From Catenaria anguillulae PL171 (lineage: Eukaryota; Blastocladiomycota; Blastocladiomycetes; Blastocladiales; Catenariaceae): a stretch of 64,000 nt of DNA. The first letter of the stretch is position 1, and each line of letters opens with the position of its first letter. The stretch spans positions 1 to 64,000 of the forward strand of contig MCFL01000116.1 in assembly GCA_002102555.1 (NCBI GenBank), written 5' to 3'. The notes under the pieces were generated by a model. That model did not search any database, was not told the origin of the DNA, and saw only the letters and a program-made list of their open reading frames with translations. This document shows, piece after piece, positions 43,992-52,367 of this stretch. A program made the translations under genes and the position numbers.

Positions 43992-44636
43992 ATGAAACTT
44001 GTAATTGATTGCTGTGAGACAAGGGTCATGGGCCTTTTGAAGGATCAACATGTTCAGTTTGAATCAAGACAATTGCCATCTGGAGATATGCTCATTGTCA
44101 ATGACAATTCAGAGGTAGTTGTTGTGTTTGAACGCAAAACCATTTCAGACTTGGTATCAAGCATTCAGGATGGAAGGTTTCGCCAACAGCGCGAACGGCT
44201 GCTTGAATTTCGAAAACAGAGCCCAAACACCAAAATTGTGTACTTGGTTGAAGGTAGGTACCCACATCCAATTGCCAGTGGCGCATTGGAAAATCTCATT
44301 TTGAATCACAGCATTTTCGTCTTGCCAACATTCTCAGTTGATCAGACATGTAAAAGTTTGGTCAGCATCTTGAAAAAGTGCCAGAGTGAGTCCAAAGAGG
44401 AAAACATGTTGCACATGTCCCATGTCAAATCCAAGAAATGTGTTTCAAATCCATTTGCTGGAGTGATCAGTGCTGTCCCTGGCATTGGCCCCAAAACTGC
44501 ACTTGACATTGTTTCCAAATGTCCGACAATGGCAAGTGTATTGTCTGAAATTGAAAATCCAAATGGTCTGTTGAAACCCAGAACCATTGTTCTTCTCAGA
44601 AAAGCTTTTGGAACAAAATGTAATGAGTCTGCTTGA
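43992..44636 (+). CDS. ERCC4-type nuclease with helix-hairpin-helix
   Basis: From ATG 43992 (MKLVIDCCETR) 214 residues. The ERCC4 core has the first acid (IDCCETR), VVVFERKTISDLVSSI with the GDxxx-ERKxxxD-type active site (here FERKTISD), and GRFRQQRERL. A helix-hairpin-helix follows (ISAVPGIGPKTALDIVSK). The family cuts branched DNA, so this is probably a repair or recombination nuclease such as a viral XPF/Mus81-like enzyme. An AATATAAAG box lies about 30 bases upstream. The next gene starts inside its last codons. Confidence 0.88.
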   Translation: MKLVIDCCETRVMGLLKDQHVQFESRQLPSGDMLIVNDNSEVVVVFERKTISDLVSSIQDGRFRQQRERLLEFRKQSPNTKIVYLVEGRYPHPIASGALENLILNHSIFVLPTFSVDQTCKSLVSILKKCQSESKEENMLHMSHVKSKKCVSNPFAGVISAVPGIGPKTALDIVSKCPTMASVLSEIENPNGLLKPRTIVLLRKAFGTKCNESA

Positions 44637-45185
44637 TCAATTGAAGAATGCAAATTCAATGTTGGACAATGTCATTTCTGAGGCAAAGTCATTTGAAGAC
44701 CAATGGGGAATGTGGAGAGAACAGTACATTCGCAAATTGAACTTGCAATTCAGGAAAAATGTGTGACCCATGAAAGTGTAAAAGTTCAAATTGCAAAACA
44801 AGAAATGGACCGAAACCATAAAGCACTGCAAGAACAACTTGACATGATCCGCAAAGAAAAAGAACAAGTTGAAGCACAGTACCTTGATGTCAAGTCCCAC
44901 TTTGATGCTTTTCGTCAAGTCACTCAAAAGTATCAAGGAAAGACACTGGAATTAATTGAATCCATCCAGACGACATCTGACAAGAAGAAAAAGCAATTGC
45001 AAAACCTGAAAACCAGATTGAGTGATCTCAGTAATGTGTACATGAATCTCAACAATGTATTGAATCAAACACAGGACCAAATGGTCATTGACAAACAGTT
45101 TTTACAAATGACAATTGCAAAGTCAAATTTGGCCAATGTTGACAAACAGAAATTGATGAAAATCTTGAATGACAATCAAAACTGA
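44623..45185 (+). CDS. Coiled-coil protein with one-base frame break
   Basis: ATG 44623 opens inside the end of the ERCC4 gene: MSLLDQLKNANSMLDNVI and so on to QFRKN, where the frame stops; the downstream frame, open from about 44680 to 45185, continues with VTHESVKVQIAKQEMDRNH. One missing A in the A5 run 44755-44759 joins them into about 187 residues. The protein is almost wholly helical with heptad repeats (KALQEQLDMIRKEKEQVEA, LQNLKTRLSDLSNVYMNL). No family recognised; possibly a structural or assembly factor. It overlaps the convergent synthase gene by 10 bases. Confidence 0.6.
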
Positions 45186-46111
45186 TGTGTCAGTGTACAA
45201 AATGATTTGTATGTTGCGCGAAGTCCAAGTGGAAGTGGGGTCCAATCTGAAAAGTTGGAAGAATCTTGTGCAGTTTTGGACATTTGCCCATCATTTTCAC
45301 ATGGAACACTAGATTCAAATTCAATTTCTCCCATGTACCCAACAGCTTGTTTGATGTACCTCGCAAGTTCTCGGATACTGATTTCCTTGTCTCCAGAGAC
45401 AATCATGTTTTGCCCTGCTTTGGTATCGTCCTGAATCAGGTCACATACAATTTCAACAAGGTCCATGACATACACAAATTGTCGTTTTGCAAGTCCTGAA
45501 CCACGAAGGACCACAGTTTCTGCCTTGTATTTTTTGGCTTCATGAAACTTGTGGATAAGTGCTGGGACTACATGACTCTTACTTGATAGAAAATGGTCAT
45601 ATGGTCCATACAAGTTAGCAGGGACGATACATTGCCACTTTGTCCCATACTGCACATTGTGAGCTCGCACCATTACTTCCAACATGCGCTTTGAATATGC
45701 ATATCCAAAATTAGATTCATGCGGCTCTCCTCGATGCAAATCAGAAAAGTGTAAATTGTCGAACCCATCTGGAAATATGCATGTTGACAAGACACAAATG
45801 AGACGTTCAACTCGGTTGACATGACATGCATTCACAACATTTGCATTGATCATGGTATTGGTGAACATAAAGTCATATGATTTGGTCATGTTCTCAAAAA
45901 GTCCACCCACCATTGAAGCAAGATGAATCACACCCCAAGGTTTGATTGCTGAAAATACTTTACATGTTTCTTTTGTGTTTACCAGATCACATTGCGACTT
46001 GTTGAGGAAGACAAAGTCAAATTCGTCATTGTCAAAATTGCATTGAACATACTTTTGCATACACTTGCCAACAAACCCATTACTCCCAGTCACAATGACA
46101 ACCTTGGTCAT
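45176..46111 (-). CDS. fcl: GDP-L-fucose synthase
   Basis: A 311-residue extended short-chain dehydrogenase. The NADP-binding motif is VTGSNGFVGKC; the substrate part has VIHLASMVGGLFEN and STCIFPDG (with the catalytic Cys region), and the active site is YAYSKRM (Tyr-x3-Lys). It is a 3,5-epimerase and 4-reductase that makes GDP-L-fucose from the product of GDP-mannose dehydratase, encoded at the window's start. The pair gives the virus its own GDP-fucose supply, presumably for glycosylating capsid fibres. Length is normal for the family. Near a convergent gene end, no shared promoter seen. Confidence 0.92.
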   Translation of the reverse strand: MTKVVIVTGSNGFVGKCMQKYVQCNFDNDEFDFVFLNKSQCDLVNTKETCKVFSAIKPWGVIHLASMVGGLFENMTKSYDFMFTNTMINANVVNACHVNRVERLICVLSTCIFPDGFDNLHFSDLHRGEPHESNFGYAYSKRMLEVMVRAHNVQYGTKWQCIVPANLYGPYDHFLSSKSHVVPALIHKFHEAKKYKAETVVLRGSGLAKRQFVYVMDLVEIVCDLIQDDTKAGQNMIVSGDKEISIRELARYIKQAVGYMGEIEFESSVPCENDGQMSKTAQDSSNFSDWTPLPLGLRATYKSFCTLTHQF

Positions 46112-46149
46112 TTTTTTCGAATGTTCTTAGTAACATAGGAGGATCAAAT

Positions 46150-46404
46150 ATGGTGGTCACAAACGAATCGATCATGTACGTCGCACTCAGGTTTGTTACT
46201 GAGGTACTGGAAGCCATGGTATTACTGTACATTGTCTTCATGGTCAATGACAAACCCGTACCTTGGGAAAAACTTGTCAAAAAGAGCTTGGTGTTGGGAG
46301 CAATTACAACTGTGACCGAACTCTTTAACGAACAGTACCGCAGGGACATTAAGGGTGGAATTGTGATGGGAATTGGGCGCGGACTGATTGGAATTGGAAA
46401 TTAA
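46150..46404 (+). CDS. Small membrane protein
   Basis: An 84-residue protein with hydrophobic segments (MYVALRFVTEVLEAMVLLYIVFMV and the helical SLVLGAITTVTELF), then a Gly-rich end (GGIVMGIGRGLIGIGN). ATG 46150 chosen; ATG 46174 is also possible. The Gly-rich end could insert in membranes. No family recognised. Confidence 0.5.
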   Translation: MVVTNESIMYVALRFVTEVLEAMVLLYIVFMVNDKPVPWEKLVKKSLVLGAITTVTELFNEQYRRDIKGGIVMGIGRGLIGIGN

Positions 46405-46426
46405 AACTTTGACATGGTGAAAGACC

Positions 46427-46759
46427 ATGGACCATTTGGTTGAGCAGATGCAACATTTGAGCGTGAACCAAAGTCACCAATCTGTACTGGAATGTGCTTT
46501 GGACAAGACACGCAGGTTTCTGGCAAAAGTAGATTGTATTCACTATTTCAAAGATGAGGTCTTGACACACTTGGAAGAATGTCAAGAGCGATACAGAAAG
46601 TACATTTACTTGGGTTTCTTTTCTCAATTCAGCGAGGGAATGCAACACCATATTTCTACATTTTTAGAACTCGGGAATTGTCAGGTCCTTCAACACTTGT
46701 ACCTGGTATACTATATTGATTCACAACTTTTGGATGGTTTCACAACCATGAAATTATGA
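46427..46759 (+). CDS. Uncharacterised helical protein
   Basis: A 110-residue protein (MDHLVEQMQHLSV). Helical, with CALDKTRRFLAKVDCIHYF and ECQERYRKYIYLGFFSQF. No motif or family recognised. It overlaps the convergent gene's 3' end by 49 bases, more than usual here, which lowers confidence slightly. Confidence 0.5.
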   Translation: MDHLVEQMQHLSVNQSHQSVLECALDKTRRFLAKVDCIHYFKDEVLTHLEECQERYRKYIYLGFFSQFSEGMQHHISTFLELGNCQVLQHLYLVYYIDSQLLDGFTTMKL

Positions 46760-47298
46760 TGTGATTTCCACACTTGGATGAAATTGGTCTCGGACTGATT
46801 TGGAGCAGACAAGTGTTTGACCAGTGGCATTTTCTGGTGCAATTTGAACATGCGAATCTTGTCAAGTACAACATGGTCGCAGCGATCAAGTTCGTACCAT
46901 GGTACATGTTGAGGAGCAATGACAAAGATCAGACGAATGTTGAACTTTTTGCAATTGGAAATGTAGTATTGGATAATCTCATTGTCAAAAACAAAGTTGG
47001 GTCCACAATTCACAATAATGGTTGTCAGTTCCTTGTATGGTTTGGTCAAGACTGGCATGTATTCTTCAATATTTGTATATGCGATGTTGAAATACAGCAT
47101 GCCTTCAGGCGGGGTAATTTGAACAGTGGAATACACAACACTTTCTTTACATTCAGAATGAACTTGAAACAAAAACTTTTCAATATGTTTTCTGTGGAGA
47201 ATTGATAAAATGTATCCAGGTTGCTCTGGGAGTAGTGACTGCTTCATTTGTGGCTTCCCCCATATGTTGCTCCAGAATGACTTGATGGCACTAAACAT
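46711..47298 (-). CDS. Possible degenerate packaging-ATPase-like protein
   Basis: From ATG 47298 (MFSAIKSFWSN) 195 residues; the upstream GTG at 47313 was rejected. The segment TTIIVNCGPNFVFDNEIIQYYI, then KKFNIRLIFVIAPQHVPWYELDRCDHVVLDKIRMF, has the alternation and order of the Walker B and sensor part of A32-type packaging ATPases, but there is no Walker A Gly-Lys-Ser/Thr loop. It may be a derived, inactive relative, or an unrelated alpha/beta protein. I lean to the former only weakly. Confidence 0.45.
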   Translation of the reverse strand: MFSAIKSFWSNIWGKPQMKQSLLPEQPGYILSILHRKHIEKFLFQVHSECKESVVYSTVQITPPEGMLYFNIAYTNIEEYMPVLTKPYKELTTIIVNCGPNFVFDNEIIQYYISNCKKFNIRLIFVIAPQHVPWYELDRCDHVVLDKIRMFKLHQKMPLVKHLSAPNQSETNFIQVWKSHHNFMVVKPSKSCESI

Positions 47299-47368
47299 CT
47301 TGTCTTTGCACACGATTTTTTTTCAACTTGGTCGTTCCAAGATGAAAAAGATACATTGTTTTTGTAGC

Positions 47369-48064
47369 TTACGCCTGTACAGTTGCGGCTGGCTTGTTGA
47401 GTGACTTGACATGGATATGGTACTTGAATGGGATCATACCAGTGTTGGCACCATCCTTGGTCTTGAATGACACTTGGCGAGCATCCACAGACTCGCGAGT
47501 GCACAGGTACTTGAACTCGCCACGCTTGCTACCCTTGGTTGTCTCTTGAAGGTGAATCTCAAGGGGTTGAGCATCTCCATCCTGGTACAGCTTCTTGAAC
47601 ATCTTGTTGGATGCCTTGCGTGAAGCACTTGCTGGGTTCTTGCTGAGGTAGCGACCCTTGAGACCCTCTGTGGACTCTTGGCCATTGCAAACGATGCGAG
47701 TGATGGTGAACGAACGCTTGTTACCAGTCTCACTGCCACTGTCTGAACCTTGATCTGCAACTGATGGAGTCTTCTTTGGTCGGCGAATAGACCCGCCAAC
47801 TGGAACTGGAACTGGAGCTTCAACAACAGGTTCAGAAGCTGGAGCAGGTGTAGGGGTGGTTGGGATGGGTTCCTTGCGGGTACGACGACCCTTGACTGGA
47901 ACCGGGGCTGGAGCTGCTGGCTCTGCAACTGGGACTGGTTCCTGGGCTGGAACAGGGTTGGAGGCAGAAGCGTCTGCAGAAGAAACAGATGTCTCCTGCA
48001 CTGGAGCAGGATTCTTCTTGCCGCGCTTGGCTGAGGTGGTCTTTGCGTTAGTAGTGCCGGCCAT
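47369..48064 (-). CDS. Pro/Ala-rich basic protein with conserved C-terminal domain
   Basis: A 231-residue protein. The first 110 residues are a Lys then Pro/Ala/Val-rich low-complexity tail (PAPVPVKGRRTRKEP and similar). The rest holds ITRIVCNGQESTEGLKGRYLSKNPASASRKASNKMFKKLY, EIHLQETTKGSKRGEFKYLC and FKYHIHVKSLN. A GRYxSKNPxxAxRKAxNK-type motif recurs in basic, probably DNA-binding, core proteins of algal viruses and mimivirus-like viruses. Codons end in C/G more often than in neighbours, suggesting high expression. An ATCGAT lies 65 bases upstream. Possibly a chromatin-like virion protein. Confidence 0.6.
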   Translation of the reverse strand: MAGTTNAKTTSAKRGKKNPAPVQETSVSSADASASNPVPAQEPVPVAEPAAPAPVPVKGRRTRKEPIPTTPTPAPASEPVVEAPVPVPVGGSIRRPKKTPSVADQGSDSGSETGNKRSFTITRIVCNGQESTEGLKGRYLSKNPASASRKASNKMFKKLYQDGDAQPLEIHLQETTKGSKRGEFKYLCTRESVDARQVSFKTKDGANTGMIPFKYHIHVKSLNKPAATVQA

Positions 48065-48128
48065 TTTACTGATGAGTTTGGATATTTACACAACTGCGTT
48101 TGGTGCGTTTAAATTGGCGCGGCGGATT

Positions 48129-48134
48129 ATCGAT
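48129..48134 (-). promoter_or_regulatory. ATCGAT motif before the basic protein gene
   Basis: 65 bases before ATG 48064, at the outer edge of the spacing range, and 6 bases before the stop of the upstream gene. Confidence 0.3.
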
Positions 48135-48139
48135 CTGAC

Positions 48140-48616
48140 TCAAATGATTCGGACATTGTACAAACCGTCAAAATTGTTGCCAGTCTTGAACAGCACTATG
48201 CTCAAATTTGGAGCCCATTCAAGTTCCAATCGTTCTCCACTTGAGCTTGGGACCTGAACTACAGTGTTGATCATTGCATGCTTTTCAGGATTGTTTTTGG
48301 CAACTGCGAATTGGGCAACTGGACCATCTGTTTGAGTGGATGCAACATGAATTGTATAGCTGCCTGGGACGGTGGGATTGACAACAAACACTTTTTCTTT
48401 TCCAGAAAGTGTCACTGATACATTCAATCGCACTTGGGAGAAGAGCATGTCAACATATTCCTTGTTGGCAGCATCTGGAGGCACAATTGGAAGCGCCACA
48501 TTGTTGATGGTGCGATTGCCCATGTCTATTGTACAATTTTGGATTGCACTGGTCTCAATGGTCAGATTTTTGGCTGTATTGCCTTGTATCCTAAAAGACC
48601 CTGTGAAATAGGACAT
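48140..48616 (-). CDS. Small fibre/spike protein
   Basis: A 158-residue protein. The N-terminus (CTIDMGNRTINNVALPIVPPDAANKEYVDML) carries the tail-fibre motif also present in fibre 1 (IDMNSQFIRNVPIP, AASKEYVD). A beta-rich tip follows (VTLSGKEKVFVVNP, SYTIHVASTQTDG, LEWAPNLSIVLFKTG). It could trimerise and sit with the larger fibres. Start ATG 48616 is clear. (Longest motif given by its key residues: IDMGNRTINN and AANKEYVD.). Confidence 0.65.
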   Translation of the reverse strand: MSYFTGSFRIQGNTAKNLTIETSAIQNCTIDMGNRTINNVALPIVPPDAANKEYVDMLFSQVRLNVSVTLSGKEKVFVVNPTVPGSYTIHVASTQTDGPVAQFAVAKNNPEKHAMINTVVQVPSSSGERLELEWAPNLSIVLFKTGNNFDGLYNVRII

Positions 48617-48679
48617 GTTCCGTTACCCTCTGCCTCGTTTTTTGTCAGCGAATGACGCAATTTTCTGTGATATGGTAAA

Positions 48680-49624
48680 ATGGACAAGTTTACAAAGGAA
48701 ATTGAAAAGTGTGCTCAAGAGGCTGAACAGTTGCGCCAAGGCAATCTTGAAAATGTTACTGTCTCTTGTCCATTGGGCGAACCAGTGGGATCACGGGAAT
48801 TGGTTGTGGAACAAGCAGAGGATGTCAATCCAAATCACAACATTACCCATGACCCAGGATCATATGTTCTCAATTACCAGTTTGAACCAGTGGATGAACG
48901 TGACTTGCTGTTCAAATCCACATTCACAAGTCAAATTGATCCTGCATTTCTACCAAGGAGAGTAGATTTGCGGGAAAGGAATTGGGGTTCCATTTATGAC
49001 CAGGGTGCATTGGGATCATGTGTTGCAAACACTGTAGCTTACTGCATTCGATTTTGTATGAGACAACAGAATATTCAGGACAATTTCAATGCCAGTCGAC
49101 TTTTCATCTACTTTTTCAGTCGAGTTGTTGCAAATGCCCCTTTGAACCAGGACACGGGAACATCTATTCGCGATGGTTACAAATCAGTACATCACCATAG
49201 AGTTTGTGATGAGGGGTTGTGGCCCTATGTCATTCGGCGATTTGCAATTCGTCCTAGTGAACGGGCACTTCAGGGCGCACGACAGTTTACACGATTCCAG
49301 TACCTTGCTGTTGCACAAAACGAATTGGAAATCAAAAAGTGTCTCAAGGACGGATTCCCAATTTCATTTGGAGCCATGATTTTCACAAGTTTCATGAGCT
49401 TGCAAGCCAGTCGTACTGGCGTCATTCCAATGCCTGGGAGTGATCGTCAGGTTGGAGGACATGCAATGACCATTGTGGGGTATGATGATGCAAAGAGACA
49501 TTTTATTGTGTGCAATTCGTGGAGCCAAAAGTGGGGTGATGGTGGATTCTGTTACATGCCATATGCATACATTTTGGACTCAAAGTTGTGCAGCGATTTT
49601 TGGAGTGTCAGGGCTTTTGCTTGA
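48680..49624 (+). CDS. Papain-like cysteine peptidase (C1A)
   Basis: A 314-residue protein. A propeptide-like N-terminal region is followed by VDLRERNWGSIYDQGALGSC (oxyanion Gln and catalytic Cys near residue 113), then VANTVAYCIRF. The catalytic His is in VGGHAMTIVGYD and the Asn in FIVCNSWSQKWGDGG. All residues of a papain-type triad are present. Related virion peptidases are known in giant viruses, so a role in virion maturation or entry is likely but inferred. The 3' end overlaps a small convergent gene by 45 bases. Confidence 0.9.
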   Translation: MDKFTKEIEKCAQEAEQLRQGNLENVTVSCPLGEPVGSRELVVEQAEDVNPNHNITHDPGSYVLNYQFEPVDERDLLFKSTFTSQIDPAFLPRRVDLRERNWGSIYDQGALGSCVANTVAYCIRFCMRQQNIQDNFNASRLFIYFFSRVVANAPLNQDTGTSIRDGYKSVHHHRVCDEGLWPYVIRRFAIRPSERALQGARQFTRFQYLAVAQNELEIKKCLKDGFPISFGAMIFTSFMSLQASRTGVIPMPGSDRQVGGHAMTIVGYDDAKRHFIVCNSWSQKWGDGGFCYMPYAYILDSKLCSDFWSVRAFA

Positions 49625-49819
49625 AAAGTGAGCAAGTGTATTTGCAATAAGTAACGACATGATAATCAAAATGACGTTTCGAGAAAAGAGAGTTTGGCCA
49701 GGACCTAGTCCAAATTTTCTGGGACGGTGTGATGTGGTGTACATGACTTTGGGTTTGGTAATGTGCAGTACAAGAAACACAAATATAAATGACAAAATCA
49801 AGATGACAATGCGATTCAT
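49580..49819 (-). CDS. Small membrane protein, two spans
   Basis: From ATG 49819 (MNRIVILILSF) 79 residues: a first span IVILILSFIFVFLVLHI, a Gly/Arg-rich loop (HRPRKFGLGPGQ), and a second span NVILIIMSLLIANTLAHF. The longer frame to 49867 begins with GTG. Typical of virion or ER membrane proteins. Confidence 0.5.
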   Translation of the reverse strand: MNRIVILILSFIFVFLVLHITKPKVMYTTSHRPRKFGLGPGQTLFSRNVILIIMSLLIANTLAHFSSKSPDTPKIAAQL

Positions 49820-49824
49820 TACTT

Positions 49825-50463
49825 TCACCCAAGAAATGTACCGTTGATATGTCGCTTGGCATAACACTGATCCGTCTCATGGTTGTTGCGGCCACAGCGA
49901 TTGCATCCACTTGTGATTGTGTATTCCGTTGTATCTGAAATCTTGCGGACATACTTGGGCTTTTCGTTTTCGGGAAGCCAAGTACAGTCATGATTCTTGT
50001 ACTGGGTCTTGTTTTTGCATTCTTCTTCGCAAATCTCACAGACAAGGGGAAATTCAAGGGACTTTGGTGGCGGGACTGGCGCCCTGTTCCGTGGACAAAA
50101 ACGGACATAGTGTCCTGGTTCATGACAGCGGTAACAACGATTGTCACTGGACAAGAGTTCCTTTTCGAGCAGCTTGACAATGTCATGTCCCAGCTTGATT
50201 TGACTATAACTTCCACCACGTACATTGTCAATTCCATATTGTTTCATGTAAATCTTGACAAATTTGTCTTCATCAAACGGATCTGCATTGTGCTCAACAT
50301 GAACCACTTCTTTGGGCGGGTACATGGTTGTCCATGCTGCACCATTGCCTTTGAAATGCTTGTCAATGCGAAAGTTGGGCTGGGTAGTGCGCCCAATGTA
50401 AAACTTGTCTGACTCACACTTGAGAACATAAATTGAAATGGGCATCTTCATTGAATCCAACAT
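49825..50463 (-). CDS. GIY-YIG nuclease with zinc knuckles
   Basis: From ATG 50463 (or 50451/50445) about 205-212 residues. The N-terminal GIY-YIG core reads SIYVLKCESDKFYIGRTTQP, followed by an RI..H segment (FRIDKHFKGNGAAW). A CCHC knuckle CYRCHEPGHYVRFC, a second cluster (CEICEEECKNKTQYKNHDC), and a CNRCGRNNHETDQC knuckle end the chain. GIY-YIG domains cut DNA, and the knuckles bind nucleic acid. Similar multi-knuckle proteins occur in mimivirus-like genomes. ATCGAT at 50500-50505 lies 37-55 bases upstream. Confidence 0.82.
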   Translation of the reverse strand: MLDSMKMPISIYVLKCESDKFYIGRTTQPNFRIDKHFKGNGAAWTTMYPPKEVVHVEHNADPFDEDKFVKIYMKQYGIDNVRGGSYSQIKLGHDIVKLLEKELLSSDNRCYRCHEPGHYVRFCPRNRAPVPPPKSLEFPLVCEICEEECKNKTQYKNHDCTWLPENEKPKYVRKISDTTEYTITSGCNRCGRNNHETDQCYAKRHINGTFLG

Positions 50464-50499
50464 GTTACTTTGACTGGACAAAATACAGACAAACAAATT

Positions 50500-50505
50500 A
50501 TCGAT
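50500..50505 (-). promoter_or_regulatory. ATCGAT motif before the GIY-YIG gene
   Basis: 37 bases before ATG 50463 and 55 before ATG 50445. Confidence 0.45.
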
Positions 50506-50509
50506 GCGT

Positions 50510-51445
50510 TCACTGTTGCTGGAGGTACACAAACCACCACTGCAACATCAGGTCGCATCCATGAGCAAGAAACTGGACGTGGTTGTAACCCATGTGGCCA
50601 AAATCAAAATCAAGCTCGTTGACCTTGAGCCATTCCAGGACATTGACATGGCCATGGTAGGTGGCAGTTTCGCAGGGGTATTCTTCAATGTCGCGTGACG
50701 AATGGAGTTGGAATTGGTAATGGAGGGCAAATTCGGGAATGTTGTCCTTGAGCACCTGGAGCATTGCAGTGTTACCGTACTTGGCAGCATTGCAAATAAG
50801 CGGAATGAGCTCAATGGTCTTGATTGTCTGGAACTGGAATTCGTTGGTGAACACCCATTCCAGGGTATCCGGATTGTTGCTGTCAATGGCAGAGTGAAGA
50901 GCATCTTGGATGTGAATGTCGGAATGTCCGAAAAAGGTAAAGAACCATTCTGCTGAATGGACATTGGACTTGGCAAGTGCGTGCAAGACCCCATTGTGAA
51001 ATTCGAATGCCTTGCTGGTAGTCAAAATGTTGTTGGGTACAATGTCCAAGAACTTGTCCAGGATCGAAATGTGGCCATTTGCCAGTGCAGAATTGATTCC
51101 TTGGGCAGAATGAACCATGGGGAATTTGTTTTGGACCATCAATTCCAGAAACGTAGTGTCGCCATTGGCAAGGATTGCGTCAATGGCGGCATTGGTGTAC
51201 ATGTAGTCGATGGGAATGTTGTTCTTGAACCACCAGTCCATGAAATGCATATCGCGCCACTCGCAGGCACGGTCGATCGGGTACAGTGATTCAAATCGTT
51301 CCATAGGTTTCATGGTCAAGTACTCGCGCCAGGGTGCCATGGCAGGGTAAGTGTTGATGTACCCTTCCAGGATGGCACGGGTATGGTCTAGATTGTGGGC
51401 AAAGCCATGGATGAGATCTTGGGTGTTTTGGGCGAGGCAGGTCAT
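50510..51445 (-). CDS. Ankyrin-like repeat protein
   Basis: A 311-residue protein with repeating helix pairs of the giant-virus ankyrin-like type (DMHFMDWWFKNNIP, TTFLELMVQNKFPMV, ISILDKFLDIVPNNI, PDTLEWVFTNEFQF, VNVLEWLKVNELDF). No F-box seen. A TATAAAAGG box and C-tract lie upstream, the strongest example of that promoter class. Predicted protein-binding role in the host. Codon use is slightly richer in G/C than neighbours. Confidence 0.65.
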   Translation of the reverse strand: MTCLAQNTQDLIHGFAHNLDHTRAILEGYINTYPAMAPWREYLTMKPMERFESLYPIDRACEWRDMHFMDWWFKNNIPIDYMYTNAAIDAILANGDTTFLELMVQNKFPMVHSAQGINSALANGHISILDKFLDIVPNNILTTSKAFEFHNGVLHALAKSNVHSAEWFFTFFGHSDIHIQDALHSAIDSNNPDTLEWVFTNEFQFQTIKTIELIPLICNAAKYGNTAMLQVLKDNIPEFALHYQFQLHSSRDIEEYPCETATYHGHVNVLEWLKVNELDFDFGHMGYNHVQFLAHGCDLMLQWWFVYLQQQ

Positions 51446-51467
51446 GGTGTGAATGACAGAAACTGAA

Positions 51468-51493
51468 GGAGGGGGGATATGGGTCCTTTTATA
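51468..51493 (-). promoter_or_regulatory. TATAAAAGG box plus C-tract
   Basis: On the minus strand TATAAAAGG (51485-51493) is followed by CCCATATCCCCCCTCC and, after 22 more bases, the ATG at 51445. Resembles a eukaryotic TATA promoter. Confidence 0.5.
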
Positions 51494-51737
51494 GGCGCCT
51501 TGGAAATGAGGGTGATTCCATCATGCTACGGAAACCAAGTGCCATGGAACTGGATGCACACAACAGCAGAATCACGGCACAAACAACATTGAATACAAGG
51601 AAACTGAAATTGTTGGATTTCTCTTCCTTGAATGTGGGATGTTTGTTATAACATTCGGTGCCAATGGAAGATGTGGCCAGCATGAACACGCTGGCAATCA
51701 TGAGAAGGCATGCACTTGCAACTAATTGTCCGCTCAT
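51489..51737 (-). CDS. Small membrane protein
   Basis: An 82-residue protein with two hydrophobic segments (VASACLLMIASVFMLATSSI and FSFLVFNVVCAVILLLCASSSMAL) separated by a polar loop with a Cys (GTECYNKHPTF). The N-terminal segment may be a signal anchor. No family recognised. Its 3' end overlaps the TATA box of the downstream gene. Confidence 0.5.
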   Translation of the reverse strand: MSGQLVASACLLMIASVFMLATSSIGTECYNKHPTFKEEKSNNFSFLVFNVVCAVILLLCASSSMALGFRSMMESPSFPRRL

Positions 51738-51756
51738 TTACAATTTCCATAAGAAT

Positions 51757-52218
51757 TTATTTTGTGTGAAAGACAAATCTGGAACTGGGAAACAATGGGC
51801 GGTTGAATTGATGATTCAAAACAAATCTGTGCAGACTGCTACATGGTTCATTGGGCAAAAGATGGTACCAAGACTGCTCCTTGTTTTTCATGTTGATGAT
51901 TTGGACAGTGACTTGGGAATTACCATTGTGTGACACTGTCAACAGATATGGACCATGTTCTTGGAAATTGGATCTGAAAAGTTGCTTGACATAAAACAGA
52001 TTGACAAGAGCTGAGTGGTGCTGCTTGGATTCTAGGAATTCAAAAAGGTCTGTGGATGCAATGAACTTGATGCTCACTTTTTCATCATACACTTGAATTG
52101 GGAAAGGTTTGACATGGAGTGTGGGTGGGATGTCCATGCAAAACAATCTGGAAATGTCCCTTGCACAAAAGTACACTTGGTCTGGTTTGTACAATATCCG
52201 GACACAGTATGTCTCCAT
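51757..52218 (-). CDS. Uncharacterised protein, weakly Bro-N-like
   Basis: A 153-residue protein. The first half (VRILYKPDQVYFCARDISRLF, IKFIASTDLFEFL) loosely resembles the N-terminal Bro-N domain pattern, where a strand is followed by a DIxxxL-type helix, but key residues are not convincing. The second half has strand-rich segments (GPYLLTVSHNGNSQVTVQII) and a basic end. Upstream lies CTAAAAAAATATTTTC. Function unknown. Confidence 0.45.
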   Translation of the reverse strand: METYCVRILYKPDQVYFCARDISRLFCMDIPPTLHVKPFPIQVYDEKVSIKFIASTDLFEFLESKQHHSALVNLFYVKQLFRSNFQEHGPYLLTVSHNGNSQVTVQIINMKNKEQSWYHLLPNEPCSSLHRFVLNHQFNRPLFPSSRFVFHTK

Positions 52219-52367
52219 GTGGAGGGACAGAGGGGTTGCTTGAATTCAGATATGAAAATATTTTTTTAGCGATGCTGTGAAATCTAAATCAGGATTGCGA
52301 ATTGTCTGAATGGTTCAATTGGTTTGGTCATGACAGTCTTGTCATTTCTCAATCAAAATACAGGTGC

